Shown one piece after another: positions 52,431 to 62,230 of a stretch of DNA of 64,000 bases. The position numbers and the translations under genes are program-made. Numbering within the stretch: the stretch's first letter is position 1; every line of letters begins with the position of its first letter. Origin of the DNA: Bacteroidales bacterium (lineage in GTDB: Bacteria; Bacteroidota; Bacteroidia; Bacteroidales; GCA-2748055); NCBI GenBank assembly GCA_029210585.1, contig JARGFP010000020.1, positions 1 through 64,000 on the forward strand, written 5' to 3'. The notes under the pieces were generated by a model. It made no database searches. It saw only the letters and a program-made list of their open reading frames with translations, and was not told where the DNA came from.

Positions 52431-53816
52431 TTATGATTTTTTCCCGGTGCTTTTGATTTCGCTCTCAATGGTTCCGTCCAGCAGACGGGTTTCAATGGTG
52501 GTGCCTGGAAGGAGATTTTCCACCGATTTAACAACCCTGCCTCCGGACCAGGTAATGCTGTATCCGCGTGCCAGGACCTTCTCGGGCCGCAGCAGTTCCA
52601 GGGAACGTTCAAAACTTTTCAGCTGCTCTTTATTGTCGCTGAGTTTTTCACCGATCACCCGGTGTTTTTTTTCTGACAGATGTTGCAGGTCGCGGCGCCG
52701 GTATTCGAACAGGGACCTGCGGAGATATTTCATCCTGTTGAAATGGTCGTTCAGCGCCGAACGTTCCCTGTTGATGATGGTCTTTACCGAGGATTCGGAG
52801 CTTTTCCTGAAATCCGACAACAGGTGTTTTTCCCTTGTCATATACTGGGTGGTCAGGTGGTGCAGGCTGGTAGCGGATTGATTCAGCGAGGTGCGTTCCT
52901 CGTTGATGATCCATTGAACGGATTGGCTGAAGCGTTCCTGCAGCCTGGACAACTTGTCGGAAAAATCCACCAGCCGGTCCACGAGAAATTCAGCTACTGC
53001 CGTCGGGGTCTTCAGGCTCCTGTTGGCCACCATATCGGCAATGGTTTCGTCGCGCTCGTGGCCGATTCCGGTCAGTACCGGCAATGGGAACTGCGCGATA
53101 TTCATGGCCAGGTCGTACCCGTTGAAACAATCCAGGTCGGCCTGTGAGCCTCCCCCGCGGATCAACACCACTGCATCATATTTTTCCTCCATGGTGAAGA
53201 CCTGTTCCAGCGCACGGATCATGGACTGTTCAGCTGCGTCACCCTGCACGATGGCAGGGAAGACGGAAACCCTGAATCCGAAGCCATAGTTGTTGTTCAC
53301 CAGGGAGTCCATGAAATCGCCGAACCCGGCGGCCGTTTCCGAAGAGATCACCGCGATATGCTGAGGTACTTCGGTCAGCGGAAGGTCGCGGTTCATGTTC
53401 ATGACCCCGGCAGCATCAAGTTTACGGAGTACTTCCTGTTTTTTCCTGGCCAGGTCGCCCATGGTGTATGTCGGATCGATGTCTGTAATATTCAGGCTAA
53501 GACCATACAATTCGTGGAAGGAGACCTCGGCCCTGATCAGTACCTTGATCCCTGCCTGCAGCTGCGATCCAGTGGTGGATTCAAAATAGGGCCTGAGCAT
53601 CCTGAATTTGAACGACCAGATGGTGGCCCGGCTCTTTGCGATGATCTTATTGTCGGTTTCCGATTTTTCGATCAGCTCCATGTAGCAGTGTCCCGACCTG
53701 TTGAGATGCATTTCCAGTATTTCGGCAGCCACCCATACCGGGGCAGGGAATGCTTGTTGTGTGACATCCCTGATCTGCCGGTTGAGGGTACTGAGTGTGA
53801 TGCTTTCAACTGCCAT
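52431..53816 (-). CDS. xseA: Exodeoxyribonuclease VII large subunit
   Basis: 461 residues. The OB-fold DNA-binding domain starts PVWVAAEILEMHLNRSGHCYMELIE, and the catalytic region contains IAVISSETAAGFGDFM, VLIRGGGSQADLDCFN and TGIGHERDETIADMVANRSLKTPTAVAEFL. It degrades single-stranded DNA from both ends into acid-soluble oligonucleotides. The start overlaps the subtilase stop by one base (TAATG), so the two are translationally linked, an unusual partnership of a secreted protease with a cytosolic nuclease. Confidence 0.95.
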   Translation of the reverse strand: MAVESITLSTLNRQIRDVTQQAFPAPVWVAAEILEMHLNRSGHCYMELIEKSETDNKIIAKSRATIWSFKFRMLRPYFESTTGSQLQAGIKVLIRAEVSFHELYGLSLNITDIDPTYTMGDLARKKQEVLRKLDAAGVMNMNRDLPLTEVPQHIAVISSETAAGFGDFMDSLVNNNYGFGFRVSVFPAIVQGDAAEQSMIRALEQVFTMEEKYDAVVLIRGGGSQADLDCFNGYDLAMNIAQFPLPVLTGIGHERDETIADMVANRSLKTPTAVAEFLVDRLVDFSDKLSRLQERFSQSVQWIINEERTSLNQSATSLHHLTTQYMTREKHLLSDFRKSSESSVKTIINRERSALNDHFNRMKYLRRSLFEYRRRDLQHLSEKKHRVIGEKLSDNKEQLKSFERSLELLRPEKVLARGYSITWSGGRVVKSVENLLPGTTIETRLLDGTIESEIKSTGKKS

Positions 53817-55447
53817 TATTGCCTGATGATCCGGGTTCTGAAATATTCGGCACCATTGTCGAGTTGCAGGATATACATGCCTGGGCTGATATTTTCCGGG
53901 AGGTCGGTTCTTCCCGGTGCTGAAATCTCTGTGGCATAGACCATCCTGCCGTGGATGTCGAAGAGCTGCATCCTGTAAGTTCCGCCCAGGTTGCCGGGGG
54001 CTTCAAGGTAGATATAGGTTGTGAAAGGGTTGGGATAGGCTTTCAGTTGTCCTGTTAAAGAGGGCACCCCCGTGGAGGTAATGGCCCAGAAGGCTGTCCT
54101 GAAGTTGGGGATGCCGTAGCCATATTCCGTGTCTGGTGCATTGTAACGGTCCCCGGCTTCGATAATCCTGCGCATCAGTTCTGTAGCGGTGAGGGCAGGG
54201 TAGGCCTGCCAGAGTACAGCTGTCGCCCCGGCGATCATGGGAGAGGAATAGGAGGTGCCGTAACCCAGCCGGGCAGTGCTGTCTGTGGCCTGAACAGCGG
54301 TAAGTGCCCCCATGGCGGAAACCTCCGGCTTGATCCTGTGGTCATACGTAGGCCCCCTGGAACTGAAGGAGGCCAGCAACCCCGCCTGGTCAACTGCCCC
54401 TACGGAGAGAATATTGGTGGCGTCGGCAGGTGCACCGATATGGCGCCAGGGATCATTGCCCGAATTTCCGGCACTGGTGACACTAATCATTCCCTTTGCT
54501 GCAGTCATGCCATTGGCAACCGAAATATGTGCCGTAATTCCATCCATGTCGGCGTAGGTGAAGTTCGTTGTCGAATCATCAAATTCCGTATAACCCAGCG
54601 AGGTGTTGAGAATGTCGGCCCCCAGGCTGTCGGCCCACTCAGCCCCTGCGATCCAGGAATACTCTTCCACCCGGGTCTCGGAGTAGGGATTTTCGGTCAG
54701 TGCCAGAGCCAGGCGGGCATCCGGTGCACCACCCACCAGGTTGTCAGGCCAGTTGGCAATGAGGATGGAGCTGACACTCATGCCATGGGAGTGTGCAGCA
54801 TAGACCTGCCCGATCTCTTTCACAAAGCTTTTTCCCGCGATCACCTGGTCCGTAGAGTATGCAGACGTGAAAGCCGGCAGTTCCGGCATGCGGTAAAATC
54901 CTGCATCCAGCACGGCAATGGTGACCCCGTCCCCGGTATATCCCTGTTCATGCAGGTAATCCAGTTTCAGCTGGAGAATTTGTTCCGAGGAAAAACCGTA
55001 CCGGTAGGTTGGGGGCACATTGTAGGGATTCCCGAACCGCTTTCCGGAAGGCGGCGGCGGATAATACCGTGGTTCCTTTGCATGGTCCCACCGGACTGTA
55101 TCGACAAACGACAGCCTGTAGAGCGTGTCAATAACTTGCTGGTTGCTGCTTTCCACCAGTGCGCCGTTCAGCCACTTCGATACATGCAGCACGTTCAGAC
55201 CGAGGGAAGCAAGGCTGTCGACATACCGCGACGTTACCGGCAGGTCGGAAGCATCCACGGGAAGTGACTGCCAGGCGCGGCGGTCGATGGAGCGTTGTGA
55301 CAGGAAGGCTTCCGGCTGGTCGACGGTGTACCCGTTGCCGGTTTTGTCCGCAAAGAAGAACCAGTAGGTATCGGGGGCGATGCGCTGTGCCTGCAGTGCC
55401 GGAAGTAGCAGCAGGAGACACAAAATGGTGACCGGTTTTCTTATCAT
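53816..55447 (-). CDS. Secreted subtilase (S8 peptidase) with T9SS sorting domain
   Basis: 543 residues: signal peptide (MIRKPVTILCLLLLLPALQAQ), an N-terminal propeptide-like region, then the catalytic domain with D181 (IAVLDAGF), H221 (AHSHGMSV), N328 (TSAGNSG) and S399 (GYGTSYSSPMIAG). The C-terminus (LKAYPNPFTTYIYLEAPG, MVYATEIS, GMYILQL, TRIIRQ) is a T9SS type A sorting domain. All catalytic residues are present. It is followed by xseA with a one-base overlap. Confidence 0.92.
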   Translation of the reverse strand: MIRKPVTILCLLLLLPALQAQRIAPDTYWFFFADKTGNGYTVDQPEAFLSQRSIDRRAWQSLPVDASDLPVTSRYVDSLASLGLNVLHVSKWLNGALVESSNQQVIDTLYRLSFVDTVRWDHAKEPRYYPPPPSGKRFGNPYNVPPTYRYGFSSEQILQLKLDYLHEQGYTGDGVTIAVLDAGFYRMPELPAFTSAYSTDQVIAGKSFVKEIGQVYAAHSHGMSVSSILIANWPDNLVGGAPDARLALALTENPYSETRVEEYSWIAGAEWADSLGADILNTSLGYTEFDDSTTNFTYADMDGITAHISVANGMTAAKGMISVTSAGNSGNDPWRHIGAPADATNILSVGAVDQAGLLASFSSRGPTYDHRIKPEVSAMGALTAVQATDSTARLGYGTSYSSPMIAGATAVLWQAYPALTATELMRRIIEAGDRYNAPDTEYGYGIPNFRTAFWAITSTGVPSLTGQLKAYPNPFTTYIYLEAPGNLGGTYRMQLFDIHGRMVYATEISAPGRTDLPENISPGMYILQLDNGAEYFRTRIIRQ

Positions 55448-55488
55448 ACTTTAAAGATAATAATTTTTCCTCTCTGAATACCCAGCAC

Positions 55489-56253
55489 TTACTCCGGACC
55501 CAAGGCCGGGTCGGGAATCGTGCCCTCGGTATCTTCCAGTTGTTTGATGAAGGTTTCGTAAATCCTTTCGAGTTCTTCAGGATTGAGTACCTCTCCTTTG
55601 TCGTACCTGATCACTGTAACCAGCTCACCTTCTTCTGAATAGTAATTCCAGTCACCATCCTTTTCATCCGAGTGGTAGGTGCCAGATATTTGCGGTTCTG
55701 ACGCTGGATAGAATGTTTTGTAATCGCCATGAAGCTTGTCGTCCCGGTAGTTTGCTACCAGCATGGTGTCGCCATTCTCGAAGAACTTGACCCAGGGACC
55801 ATGCCTGTTACCATTTTTGTAATACAGTCTCATGGAAAGGTTCCCTGATGGATAAAATGTTTCGTTCACGCCCGAAAGGGTTCCCTGCGCATAGTTTTCC
55901 GTCATCCTTAGCGTGCCGTTGGACCCCAGGTAATGCCATGTGGAGTCCTTCTGTTTATTATCATAGATACCCTCAGTTTTCACAGATCCGTCCCTGTAAT
56001 AGGTTGTAACATGGCATCTGTCGGTACCTGGATAATAATCCATGGTGGCAGTGAGGGCTCCTTTCTCATCGTATCGTTTCATCAGGCCAACGGGTTTTCC
56101 ATTGCTGAATACGGCCTCGTACCGCAGGGTACTGTCGGAATAATATCCCTTCCATGGCCCGGTGCGCTGACTGTCGTTGTTGAGGGCATTTTGCCCGGTA
56201 ACCCAGGCCGGGGCAAGCAAACATGCCAGTAGAATAAAATATGGGATTCGCAT
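55489..56253 (-). CDS. Exported MORN-like / YwqK-type repeat protein
   Basis: 254 residues with a signal peptide (MRIPYFILLACLLAPAWVTG). The mature protein is made of about eight MORN-variant repeats (TGPWKGYYSD, GLMKRYDEKGALTATMDYY, HGPWVKFFENGDTM, HGDYKTFYPA), the beta-hairpin pattern of YwqK/antitoxin-like proteins. Neither a toxin partner nor a specific function can be assigned. The C-terminal tail is acidic and free of repeats. Confidence 0.82.
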   Translation of the reverse strand: MRIPYFILLACLLAPAWVTGQNALNNDSQRTGPWKGYYSDSTLRYEAVFSNGKPVGLMKRYDEKGALTATMDYYPGTDRCHVTTYYRDGSVKTEGIYDNKQKDSTWHYLGSNGTLRMTENYAQGTLSGVNETFYPSGNLSMRLYYKNGNRHGPWVKFFENGDTMLVANYRDDKLHGDYKTFYPASEPQISGTYHSDEKDGDWNYYSEEGELVTVIRYDKGEVLNPEELERIYETFIKQLEDTEGTIPDPALGPE

Positions 56254-56406
56254 AACTGTTCCTTTTACTAATAGTATGAAACGGAAAAATTTTCCTCCAA
56301 GTATACGTCAAATTTACACATTACACCCGGATCATCCATGGGCTGATACCAGATAGGATGATCCTCCGGTAAATGAAATTGGGTTTACCGGTATACCAAA
56401 TAAAGA

Positions 56407-56430
56407 AGCCGGCCCTTGTATGAGCCGGCT
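56407..56430. other. Short GC-rich hairpin in the island's left flank
   Basis: agccggc / gccggct with a 10-base loop, in the 292-bp gap between the MORN-like gene and the ATPase gene. There is no T-tract. It could serve as a weak terminator; otherwise I see nothing in the gap. Confidence 0.3.
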
Positions 56431-56524
56431 CCTGGTGATTATATCGGGTGGTTAATTTTAGAACAGGCTTTATTTTACCTCTTCAAAAATAATAAAATTG
56501 AAAATGAACTAATTACAGGCTTAT

Positions 56525-56544
56525 GGTACAAATAAGTTACAAAT
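56525..56544. repeat. Left candidate attachment-site copy
   Basis: ggtacaaataagttacaaat, directly repeated with two mismatches at 62288. It begins one base after the ATPase gene's stop codon. Confidence 0.45.
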
Positions 56545-56545
56545 G

Positions 56546-57715
56546 TCAGTACGTTAAACCAAACTGCCAAAGCGGAATCGTGTTCAGATATCCCAGTTCA
56601 ATGTCGTCTTTTACGACATAAGCTTTATCAATACCCTGGATTTGCTTTAATCCTTTATTTTTTCCACCTACTTCAAATGTGTAATCGTCAATGACAAAAT
56701 CAGCGACTGGGGATTTGATTACGTCATACTTAACTCTAAGCTGATTCAGAAAAAACGTCTCCCTTATATTTCCTCTATTTGAATTATCGTTTGCTAAGCT
56801 GTAAATCAAATTCGTATTGTCGAGATAAATTTTATCCACCTTACCCAGCCCCCTTATTCCGCCGGTAGAATCCCTCAGTTGTGCGATCATTCCGGCTTCT
56901 TCAACAAACAGGCAATAATCAGTGATGTTATTCCGGCTGGCGGAAAGTGCAGTTGCGATACTTGACATATTGGGCTTAAACGGCACACTTTTAGCAATAA
57001 TGGCCAGTAATTGCTTCAACTTTCGACCAGTGGACACATTCATGCCAGCATACAACGGGATATCGGTCTCCAAAGTCTGATTAACAACTTGTTGTAGCCT
57101 CATATCAAAGTCTTCCTCTAATGCAAAAGGATAGTACCCTCTTTTTAGATAATCTTCAAAAAACGGTAGTGGATGTTTTACTTCCGGAAGTACAGCTTTA
57201 TGGCTCAGAATTTCTTCTAAAGAATACGCTGGGACATCTATTTGATGAAACAATTGCAAATACTCTCTAAAAGATAAACCTTGTATGTGGTACATTACCG
57301 CTCTGCGGCTTAAATCCGAGACTCCTTTTTTGATATCCAATACCGAAGAACCGGTAAATACGACATTAAGTTCGGGATGATAATCATAGATCAGTTTTAG
57401 TTCCTTAGCCCAGTCTTTGTATTTATGAATTTCATCTATAAACAGGTATTTCCCGCCTTGTTTTACGAAATTACCAGCTAAATCAGTCAGTCTGTTGTCG
57501 GCAAAATAGAAATCCTCGGCAGTTACATAAAGCGTCTCAGCAGGATTCAGGTTCTTTTTAATATGCTGCAAAACCAGCGTTGTTTTTCCAACTCCCCGTG
57601 GACCAGTAAGTCCAATCATACGACTTCTCCAGTTTATTTCAGCATAGATGTAGCGGAAGAAACGGGTATCTGGCTCTCTTAGAAGCTTCTGGAACTGTTC
57701 AAGCAATTTGTCCAT
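56546..57715 (-). CDS. P-loop ATPase of the DUF4143 type
   Basis: 389 residues from ATG 57715; an upstream in-frame extension is less likely because it lacks family similarity. Walker A MIGLTGPRGVGKTT, Walker B YLFIDEIHKY and the sensor VVFTGSSVLDI are followed by the C-terminal YTFEVGGKNKGLKQI segment of the DUF4143 ATPases, which resembles a nuclease-like fold. These proteins are frequent in genomic islands and their function is unknown; some are thought to be tied to defence or plasmid stability. Confidence 0.88.
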   Translation of the reverse strand: MDKLLEQFQKLLREPDTRFFRYIYAEINWRSRMIGLTGPRGVGKTTLVLQHIKKNLNPAETLYVTAEDFYFADNRLTDLAGNFVKQGGKYLFIDEIHKYKDWAKELKLIYDYHPELNVVFTGSSVLDIKKGVSDLSRRAVMYHIQGLSFREYLQLFHQIDVPAYSLEEILSHKAVLPEVKHPLPFFEDYLKRGYYPFALEEDFDMRLQQVVNQTLETDIPLYAGMNVSTGRKLKQLLAIIAKSVPFKPNMSSIATALSASRNNITDYCLFVEEAGMIAQLRDSTGGIRGLGKVDKIYLDNTNLIYSLANDNSNRGNIRETFFLNQLRVKYDVIKSPVADFVIDDYTFEVGGKNKGLKQIQGIDKAYVVKDDIELGYLNTIPLWQFGLTY

Positions 57716-57859
57716 AGTAGTTTTATTTACTACAAAAGTAATCAATATGCACTAATTGAGTGCAGTTTTTGATAGAAAATGAACTGCAAAAGTGCAGATT
57801 GTGATATTGCTCGATTTTTTATACTTCCATTCATACTTTCTCATCTAATAGTAATAGTA

Positions 57860-58368
57860 TTAATCCCAACTCAATTTTCTAAACTCTTCTTTCATAGCGG
57901 GACGGTTTTTATATTTATCCAGGAAGGATTCTTTTAATGCCTTTGCAGCAGGTAATCCACCTTTTAGTTTAGCCATTTGTTTCAAGTAATTTGTTAAGGA
58001 TACGTATACGTTACGACCAGTTTGCTCTGCCTGAATTTCAATGGCTGCTTTGTAATATTCCAGTAGTTCAGCAGGATATTTCGATTTAAGGTGATTGGTA
58101 TATGTCATAATGGTATGAATACTATTTGAAGAACGAACGATTTCAAACAGTTCATCAATCATTTTTTCTTCAATATAAATCTGAGCTAAATCTTCTAAGG
58201 ATACTGCGCTGTAGTACCCTCGTTTTTTGTTTTTCAATTCAGCAATTAGCTTATTTCTCTTGTCTGGCCAACCCTCTTTGGGGCTTGTTTGCTTATAAAT
58301 TTTAAAATAATTTATACTTGAGGTGTTTTCAACAAAGAGTTCCCTTGCCAATTTATGGTATTTAAAGG
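57860..58368 (-). pseudogene. C-terminal fragment of a SWIM-zinc-finger-type protein, cut by IS
   Basis: About 165 residues remain: NYFKIYKQTSPKEGWPDKRNKLIAELKNK, then LLEYYKAAIEIQAEQTGRNVYVSLTNYLKQM, ending NRPAMKEEFRKLSW. This order resembles the C-terminal helical region of SWIM zinc-finger proteins. The frame begins in the IS terminal repeat at 58378, so the first residues are IS-derived. The upstream part of the gene is not on the other side of the IS, so a deletion accompanied or followed insertion. Confidence 0.55.
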
Positions 58369-58465
58369 TTGAGCCCACTCCGAAAAGTCAGGGGGCAATT
58401 ATTAATTATTTTGTCGACAATTTTGTTCTAAAAAAAGCACTCTATGGGATTGACTTTCAGTATAT

Positions 58466-58492
58466 TATATTTGTAGTACCCAAATATTTTTG
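58466..58492 (+). promoter_or_regulatory. Transposase promoter region (two TAnnTTTG boxes)
   Basis: TATATTTG at 58466-58473 and TATTTTTG at 58485-58492 lie 55 and 36 bp before the transposase start. Both match the -7 consensus; -33 elements are poor. Confidence 0.4.
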
Positions 58493-58527
58493 TTATCTTC
58501 AAACCGTAACCAATATTGAATTGAGCC

Positions 58528-60222
58528 ATGTTTAAGAAATCGGCCAAACATACCCAGGGAGACCTTTTTTGTGCAGTCCCGTCCATTTTGGAGGGCAAAT
58601 CTCTCAATCAGTACACCAATGAAGATGGTTGGCACAATCAATTCCGAAAACAGATCGTTTCCCGGATTGACGAATCCATTTTTAAGGTTCTCTATAACGA
58701 AACGATGGGTGCCCCCAATTCCCCGGTTTCAGTACTGGTAGGCATGATGGTTTTGAAAGATGCTTTTGACTGGAGCGATTTGCAACTATTCGAGCATTGC
58801 CGGTTCAACCTGTTGGTCCGAAGTGCATTGGGTTTATTTAACCTGAACGATGAGATACCAACGGATTCGACCTACTATTTGTTCCGTAAGCGGATCCATC
58901 AATATAACCGGGACCACCATGAAGATTTACTGCAAAAGACCTTTGATGTGGTTACCCAAGGGCAAATAAAGGATTTTGAAGTTAACGGGAAGGACATCCG
59001 TATGGACAGCAAACTCATCGGAAGCAATATTGCTTACTTTTCTCGGTACGAAATCATCCACCAAACATTTGTACTGTTTTGTAAGACACTGAATGACCGT
59101 GATCTTTTGTTATTTTCAGAAGACGATAAGCAACAATTGAAAAGTTTACTGAAAGAATAACCCCATAAAACCATCTACCGCGGTACCAAAGAAGACATCC
59201 AGACACGGATGCAATCCATCGGTATTTTAGTTTACAAAACCCTTCGTATTTTTTCCGGTCAGGACAGTGAACCTTATCGGTTACTTCTACGGGTGTTTGA
59301 GGAACAATACAAGGTAGAAGAAGAAAAGCAGGAAGTACTGCTGCGCCCAAAAGAAGAAATTGTTTCAGGCAGTGCCCAGTCCCCTCACGATCCGGACAGC
59401 GCTTATCGTCAGAAAGCGGGCCAGAAGGTAAAAGGCTACAGCGTGAATGTTTCTGAAACAATATCTGACGGGCCACTAAACCTGGTTACCAATGTAATAG
59501 TTGACAAGGCGAATGTGCCGGATACGGTTTTCGTCCAGTCGGCGATCAGCGCCACACAGGCAATAACCGGTGTCCCGGTAGAAAAAGTATATGCCGATGG
59601 AGCCTACCAAAGCCCGGACAATGATGGTTTCTGTCAAAATATCGACATGGTTTTTACCGGCATACAGGGGGCTGTTTCAAGATACGATCTGGAGAAGGCC
59701 CCCGAAGGCCTGTTGGTTACCGACACACAAACCGGGGAATGCTTATTGGCAACCTTCGCTAAAAAGCTGAAAAACAGCAAAGAAGACAAATGGTTTATTC
59801 GAACGGGAAAAGACAAAGTCTATTTTAACCAACAGGCAATCCGGACTTCCAATATGAGACGGGCCATGAAGCAACGCCCCGTAGAAGAATTACAAAAACG
59901 CAACAACGTGGAATCAACCATCTTTCATTTAGGTTACCCGCTACGAAACAGCAAATCAAAATACCGTGGGCTGATCAAAAACCAGGCATGGGCAATTTGC
60001 CGCTGTTTGTGGGTAAACCTGGTCAGGATTATACATTTTTTAGAACAAACATGTCAAAGAACGGCTCAAAAATCGAGAAATACTGCTTTATTGTTCAATT
60101 TGTGGAACGGTCCCGCTTTACAGGAACCATCCTATCGCAAACTGGCACGGCAGCTTGCCTTTTTTGTATTCGTTTATTTTTTTCAATACAACATTCAATT
60201 TAAAAAATACCACTTTTCATAG
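58528..60222 (+). pseudogene. IS1182-family transposase interrupted by an in-frame TAA
   Basis: A 565-codon frame from ATG 58528 with a single TAA at 59158-59160; the two sides are in the same frame. The left part has the IS1182 N-terminal fold and the first acidic residue (IRMDSKLIGSN), the right part the second (VYADGAYQS) and the glutamate region (NNVESTIFHLGYPLRNSKSKYRG). A truncated first part would lack two of three catalytic acids, so the element is likely inactive unless the stop is read through or is a sequencing error. Confidence 0.82.
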
Positions 60223-60227
60223 TGGGG

Positions 60228-60521
60228 TCAAGATTTGGTTTTTAAAATACGCTGGGCCCCTGCGAGAAAATAGCGATCAAAAGCTGGCAGCGAACCAGTT
60301 GCACCTAGAATAATTTTAGAAATCAATGTATCAGTCGAGGATATGCTTTTAGTCGTTTTGTTGTTGCAGTAGGCTATCGTAGAATAATACTCTCTTAAAT
60401 CTGCGATACAAGCATGTATTGCTTCTGGATCGGGTCTTTGATTTGTCTTCGAAGCTCGTATCTCAGGGAACAATTGTATCAAACCTAACGTTCTTCCATG
60501 CTGATTATCAATATTTTTCAA
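60228..60521 (-). pseudogene. Unrecognised gene fragment cut by the IS right end
   Basis: 97 residues; the stop lies in the IS terminal repeat, so the original C-terminus is lost. PEAIHACIADLREYYSTIAYC and the conserved-looking STDTLISKIILGATGSLPAFDRYFL suggest a helical protein that I cannot assign. It is on the same strand as the SWIM fragment but does not continue it. Confidence 0.45.
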
Positions 60522-60621
60522 AGCGCTTAACCGGATAGGTCTCGATATAGTATCGATTGATAATCAATACATTGCAATCCAAATATAGGTAAATAATATT
60601 GAATATACTTCAATTTTTTGT

Positions 60622-61038
60622 GCATCAAGTGGGTTAATATATATTGGAACGGCGGTCGGCCTTGATTATTACGATAGCCGGGCTGGTAAAATGGTCAAGC
60701 CATTCCCTGAATTAAGATGCACCGTGCGCAAGATAGCCGAGCATAATGGATTTATATATCTTGGAACCAATAGGGGACTGTTTCGTTTCAGGGAGGATAA
60801 TAAAGGACTAGAGAGACTAGGGAGCAACCTGACAGAAGAACTGGTTATCAATAATCTTTTGTTTGATGAAACGGGTAATTTATGGTGTGCACTGGATCAT
60901 GGAAGGGGCATGGCTTTATATAATCCGTTAACAGATCGATACGATATTTTTCAGGATACGAACCAACTTCCGTTTTCAAATTACAACACAGTTAGAACAT
61001 TTTTTCATGCTTCTGAAGATATCGCTCTGCTAGCGTGA
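60622..61038 (+). pseudogene. Fragment of a two-component regulator propeller gene
   Basis: Blade repeats GLIYIGTAVGLDYYD, FIYLGTNRGLFRFREDN and GNLWCALDHGRGMALYNPLTDRY are the reg_prop repeats of hybrid two-component sensors with periplasmic propellers. About 138 codons remain, with no signal peptide and none of the membrane, kinase or regulator domains. The frame ends in a stop at 61036-61038. It is debris in the island. Confidence 0.65.
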
Positions 61039-61195
61039 GTTTATCACGGGATAAGGTCTAAAACGCTATAACTATCAGGTAAACATAAAGATAGGCTTCA
61101 TTTATTTGTATACACCAACATCTTTGATTTTTGGTCGTTCATTGTGGGCATTTTCTATACCTAATTGCCGAAAAATGTACATTGTTATTTTCCGA

Positions 61196-61651
61196 TTACA
61201 TAAGTATTGATTTTGAACTATTTGAGTGACGTTTGTATGTTACTTTCTCAAAATAATCGATAAAGTTCTCTTGTAGTCGTTTCTTTTGCTTAGCTTGAGC
61301 ACTTTCGCTATCACTGTATAAATCTGCATGGTCATATTCCCGTTGTCGGAGTTTACGAACACCATCAGCATATAGCATACTCTCACGATCGACTTCGCTC
61401 TTGCAAATAATGATACCATTATCATCCCGCTTAGGTTTGTAGCTCTTTATTCCCTTGGCGTTAATACGGACATTCCCTTTTTTATTCCATTCGACAGTAT
61501 ATACGCTTCGGTTCAAGTATTCCCGGATTCGCTTGGGATCTTTTTTCCCAGGGACAAATACAGGATAGCTCTCTAAATAAATATACCACTCATTTCTATT
61601 TTCAGCTTTGCGAAGCCTAACGGTTACTTTGGTTTTTGATAACTGTTTCAT
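61196..61651 (-). pseudogene. Truncated tyrosine recombinase (N-terminal arm/SAM-like part)
   Basis: 151 residues. The arm-binding and SAM-like region typical of Bacteroidota integrases is present (KVTVRLRKAENRNEWYIYLESYPVFVPGK, later VRKLRQREYDHADLYSDSE and ENFIDYFEKVTYKRHSNSSKS). The catalytic R-H-R-Y domain is missing; the frame ends at 61196 soon after. It is 11 bp downstream of the HTH gene on the same strand, the usual pairing of excisionase and integrase. Confidence 0.7.
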
Positions 61652-61662
61652 GGGGCATTGGT

Positions 61663-62214
61663 TTACTTTGGATCATAGATATTGTCGATTTCCGTTTTAG
61701 GTGCATATACGTATTTCCCAATTTGTCGTATAGGAATGGAGAATTTACGAATATGTTTGTAGACTGAACTATCAGATATGCCAAATTTTTGTGCAATTTC
61801 GCCAATCGTATAGCAATCTTCAGGTTCAAGCCTATATAATTTTACAGTCGATTTTTTGCCGGTTGCAGGTGTTTCTTCCTGAATCGGGAACATTCGCTCT
61901 ACTGCTTTACGTTCGATTCGTACAAGACGAGTTCCAAGATTGATTGCAGGAATTCGACCTTGACGTACAAGTCGGTACAGTGTGCTCTTTGCCACACCAA
62001 AAAGGATTATTGCCTCTGGTACAGAAAGGTATAGACGGTCGTCAGGAATTCGATCAGCCAATGCCTTTCGTTGTTCCTCTTTTTTCTTCTGCGCTTTTCT
62101 CTGTCGATATGCAGCATCACTGCAATTTTTGGAGCAGTAGACAGAGTTTACTGTCTTCGGAATAAAAAGTTCTTTACAAACCTCACAGTTCTTTTGAATT
62201 TTGCTCATCACCAT
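61663..62214 (-). CDS. Excisionase-like protein with zinc ribbon and two HTH_17 domains
   Basis: 183 residues. An N-terminal four-cysteine ribbon (CEVCKELF, YCSKNC) is followed by a helix-turn-helix of the excisionase type (YLSVPEAIILFGVAKSTLYRLVRQGRIPAINLG), then a linker and a second (YTIGEIAQKFGISDSSVYKHIRKFSIPIRQIGKY). Proteins of this kind control integration and excision of mobile elements. Ten-base direct repeats lie just before its start, a likely binding site. An alternative start is ATG 62208. Confidence 0.82.
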   Translation of the reverse strand: MVMSKIQKNCEVCKELFIPKTVNSVYCSKNCSDAAYRQRKAQKKKEEQRKALADRIPDDRLYLSVPEAIILFGVAKSTLYRLVRQGRIPAINLGTRLVRIERKAVERMFPIQEETPATGKKSTVKLYRLEPEDCYTIGEIAQKFGISDSSVYKHIRKFSIPIRQIGKYVYAPKTEIDNIYDPK

Positions 62215-62230
62215 CTTTACCTACATTTAA

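Larger units (their letters stand above)
58369..60231 (+). mobile_element. IS1182-family insertion sequence (about 1.86 kb)
   Basis: Ends are inferred from inverted terminal repeats: left ttgagcccactccgaaaagt from 58369 and, on the opposite strand, ttgaccccactatgaaaagt ending at 60231. The interior holds one transposase gene. No obvious target-site duplication is seen next to the ends, in line with the flanking gene fragments not matching each other. Confidence 0.72.

Noticed and set aside
52421..52612. Extended start for xseB
   Set aside because: The extra 64 residues are the overlapping reading of the xseA 3' end and have no family similarity; ATG 52420 gives the usual length.
54338..55267. 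309-codon open frame on the plus strand
   Set aside because: It is antisense to the subtilase, whose catalytic triad is intact; the plus frame is cysteine- and histidine-rich without a fold.
57860..58378. Complete small hypothetical gene
   Set aside because: Its start codon lies in the IS terminal repeat and the remaining sequence resembles only the C-terminus of a larger family.
58369..60231. Target-site duplication of the IS
   Set aside because: Bases outside the inferred ends (left aaagg, right gattt) do not match.
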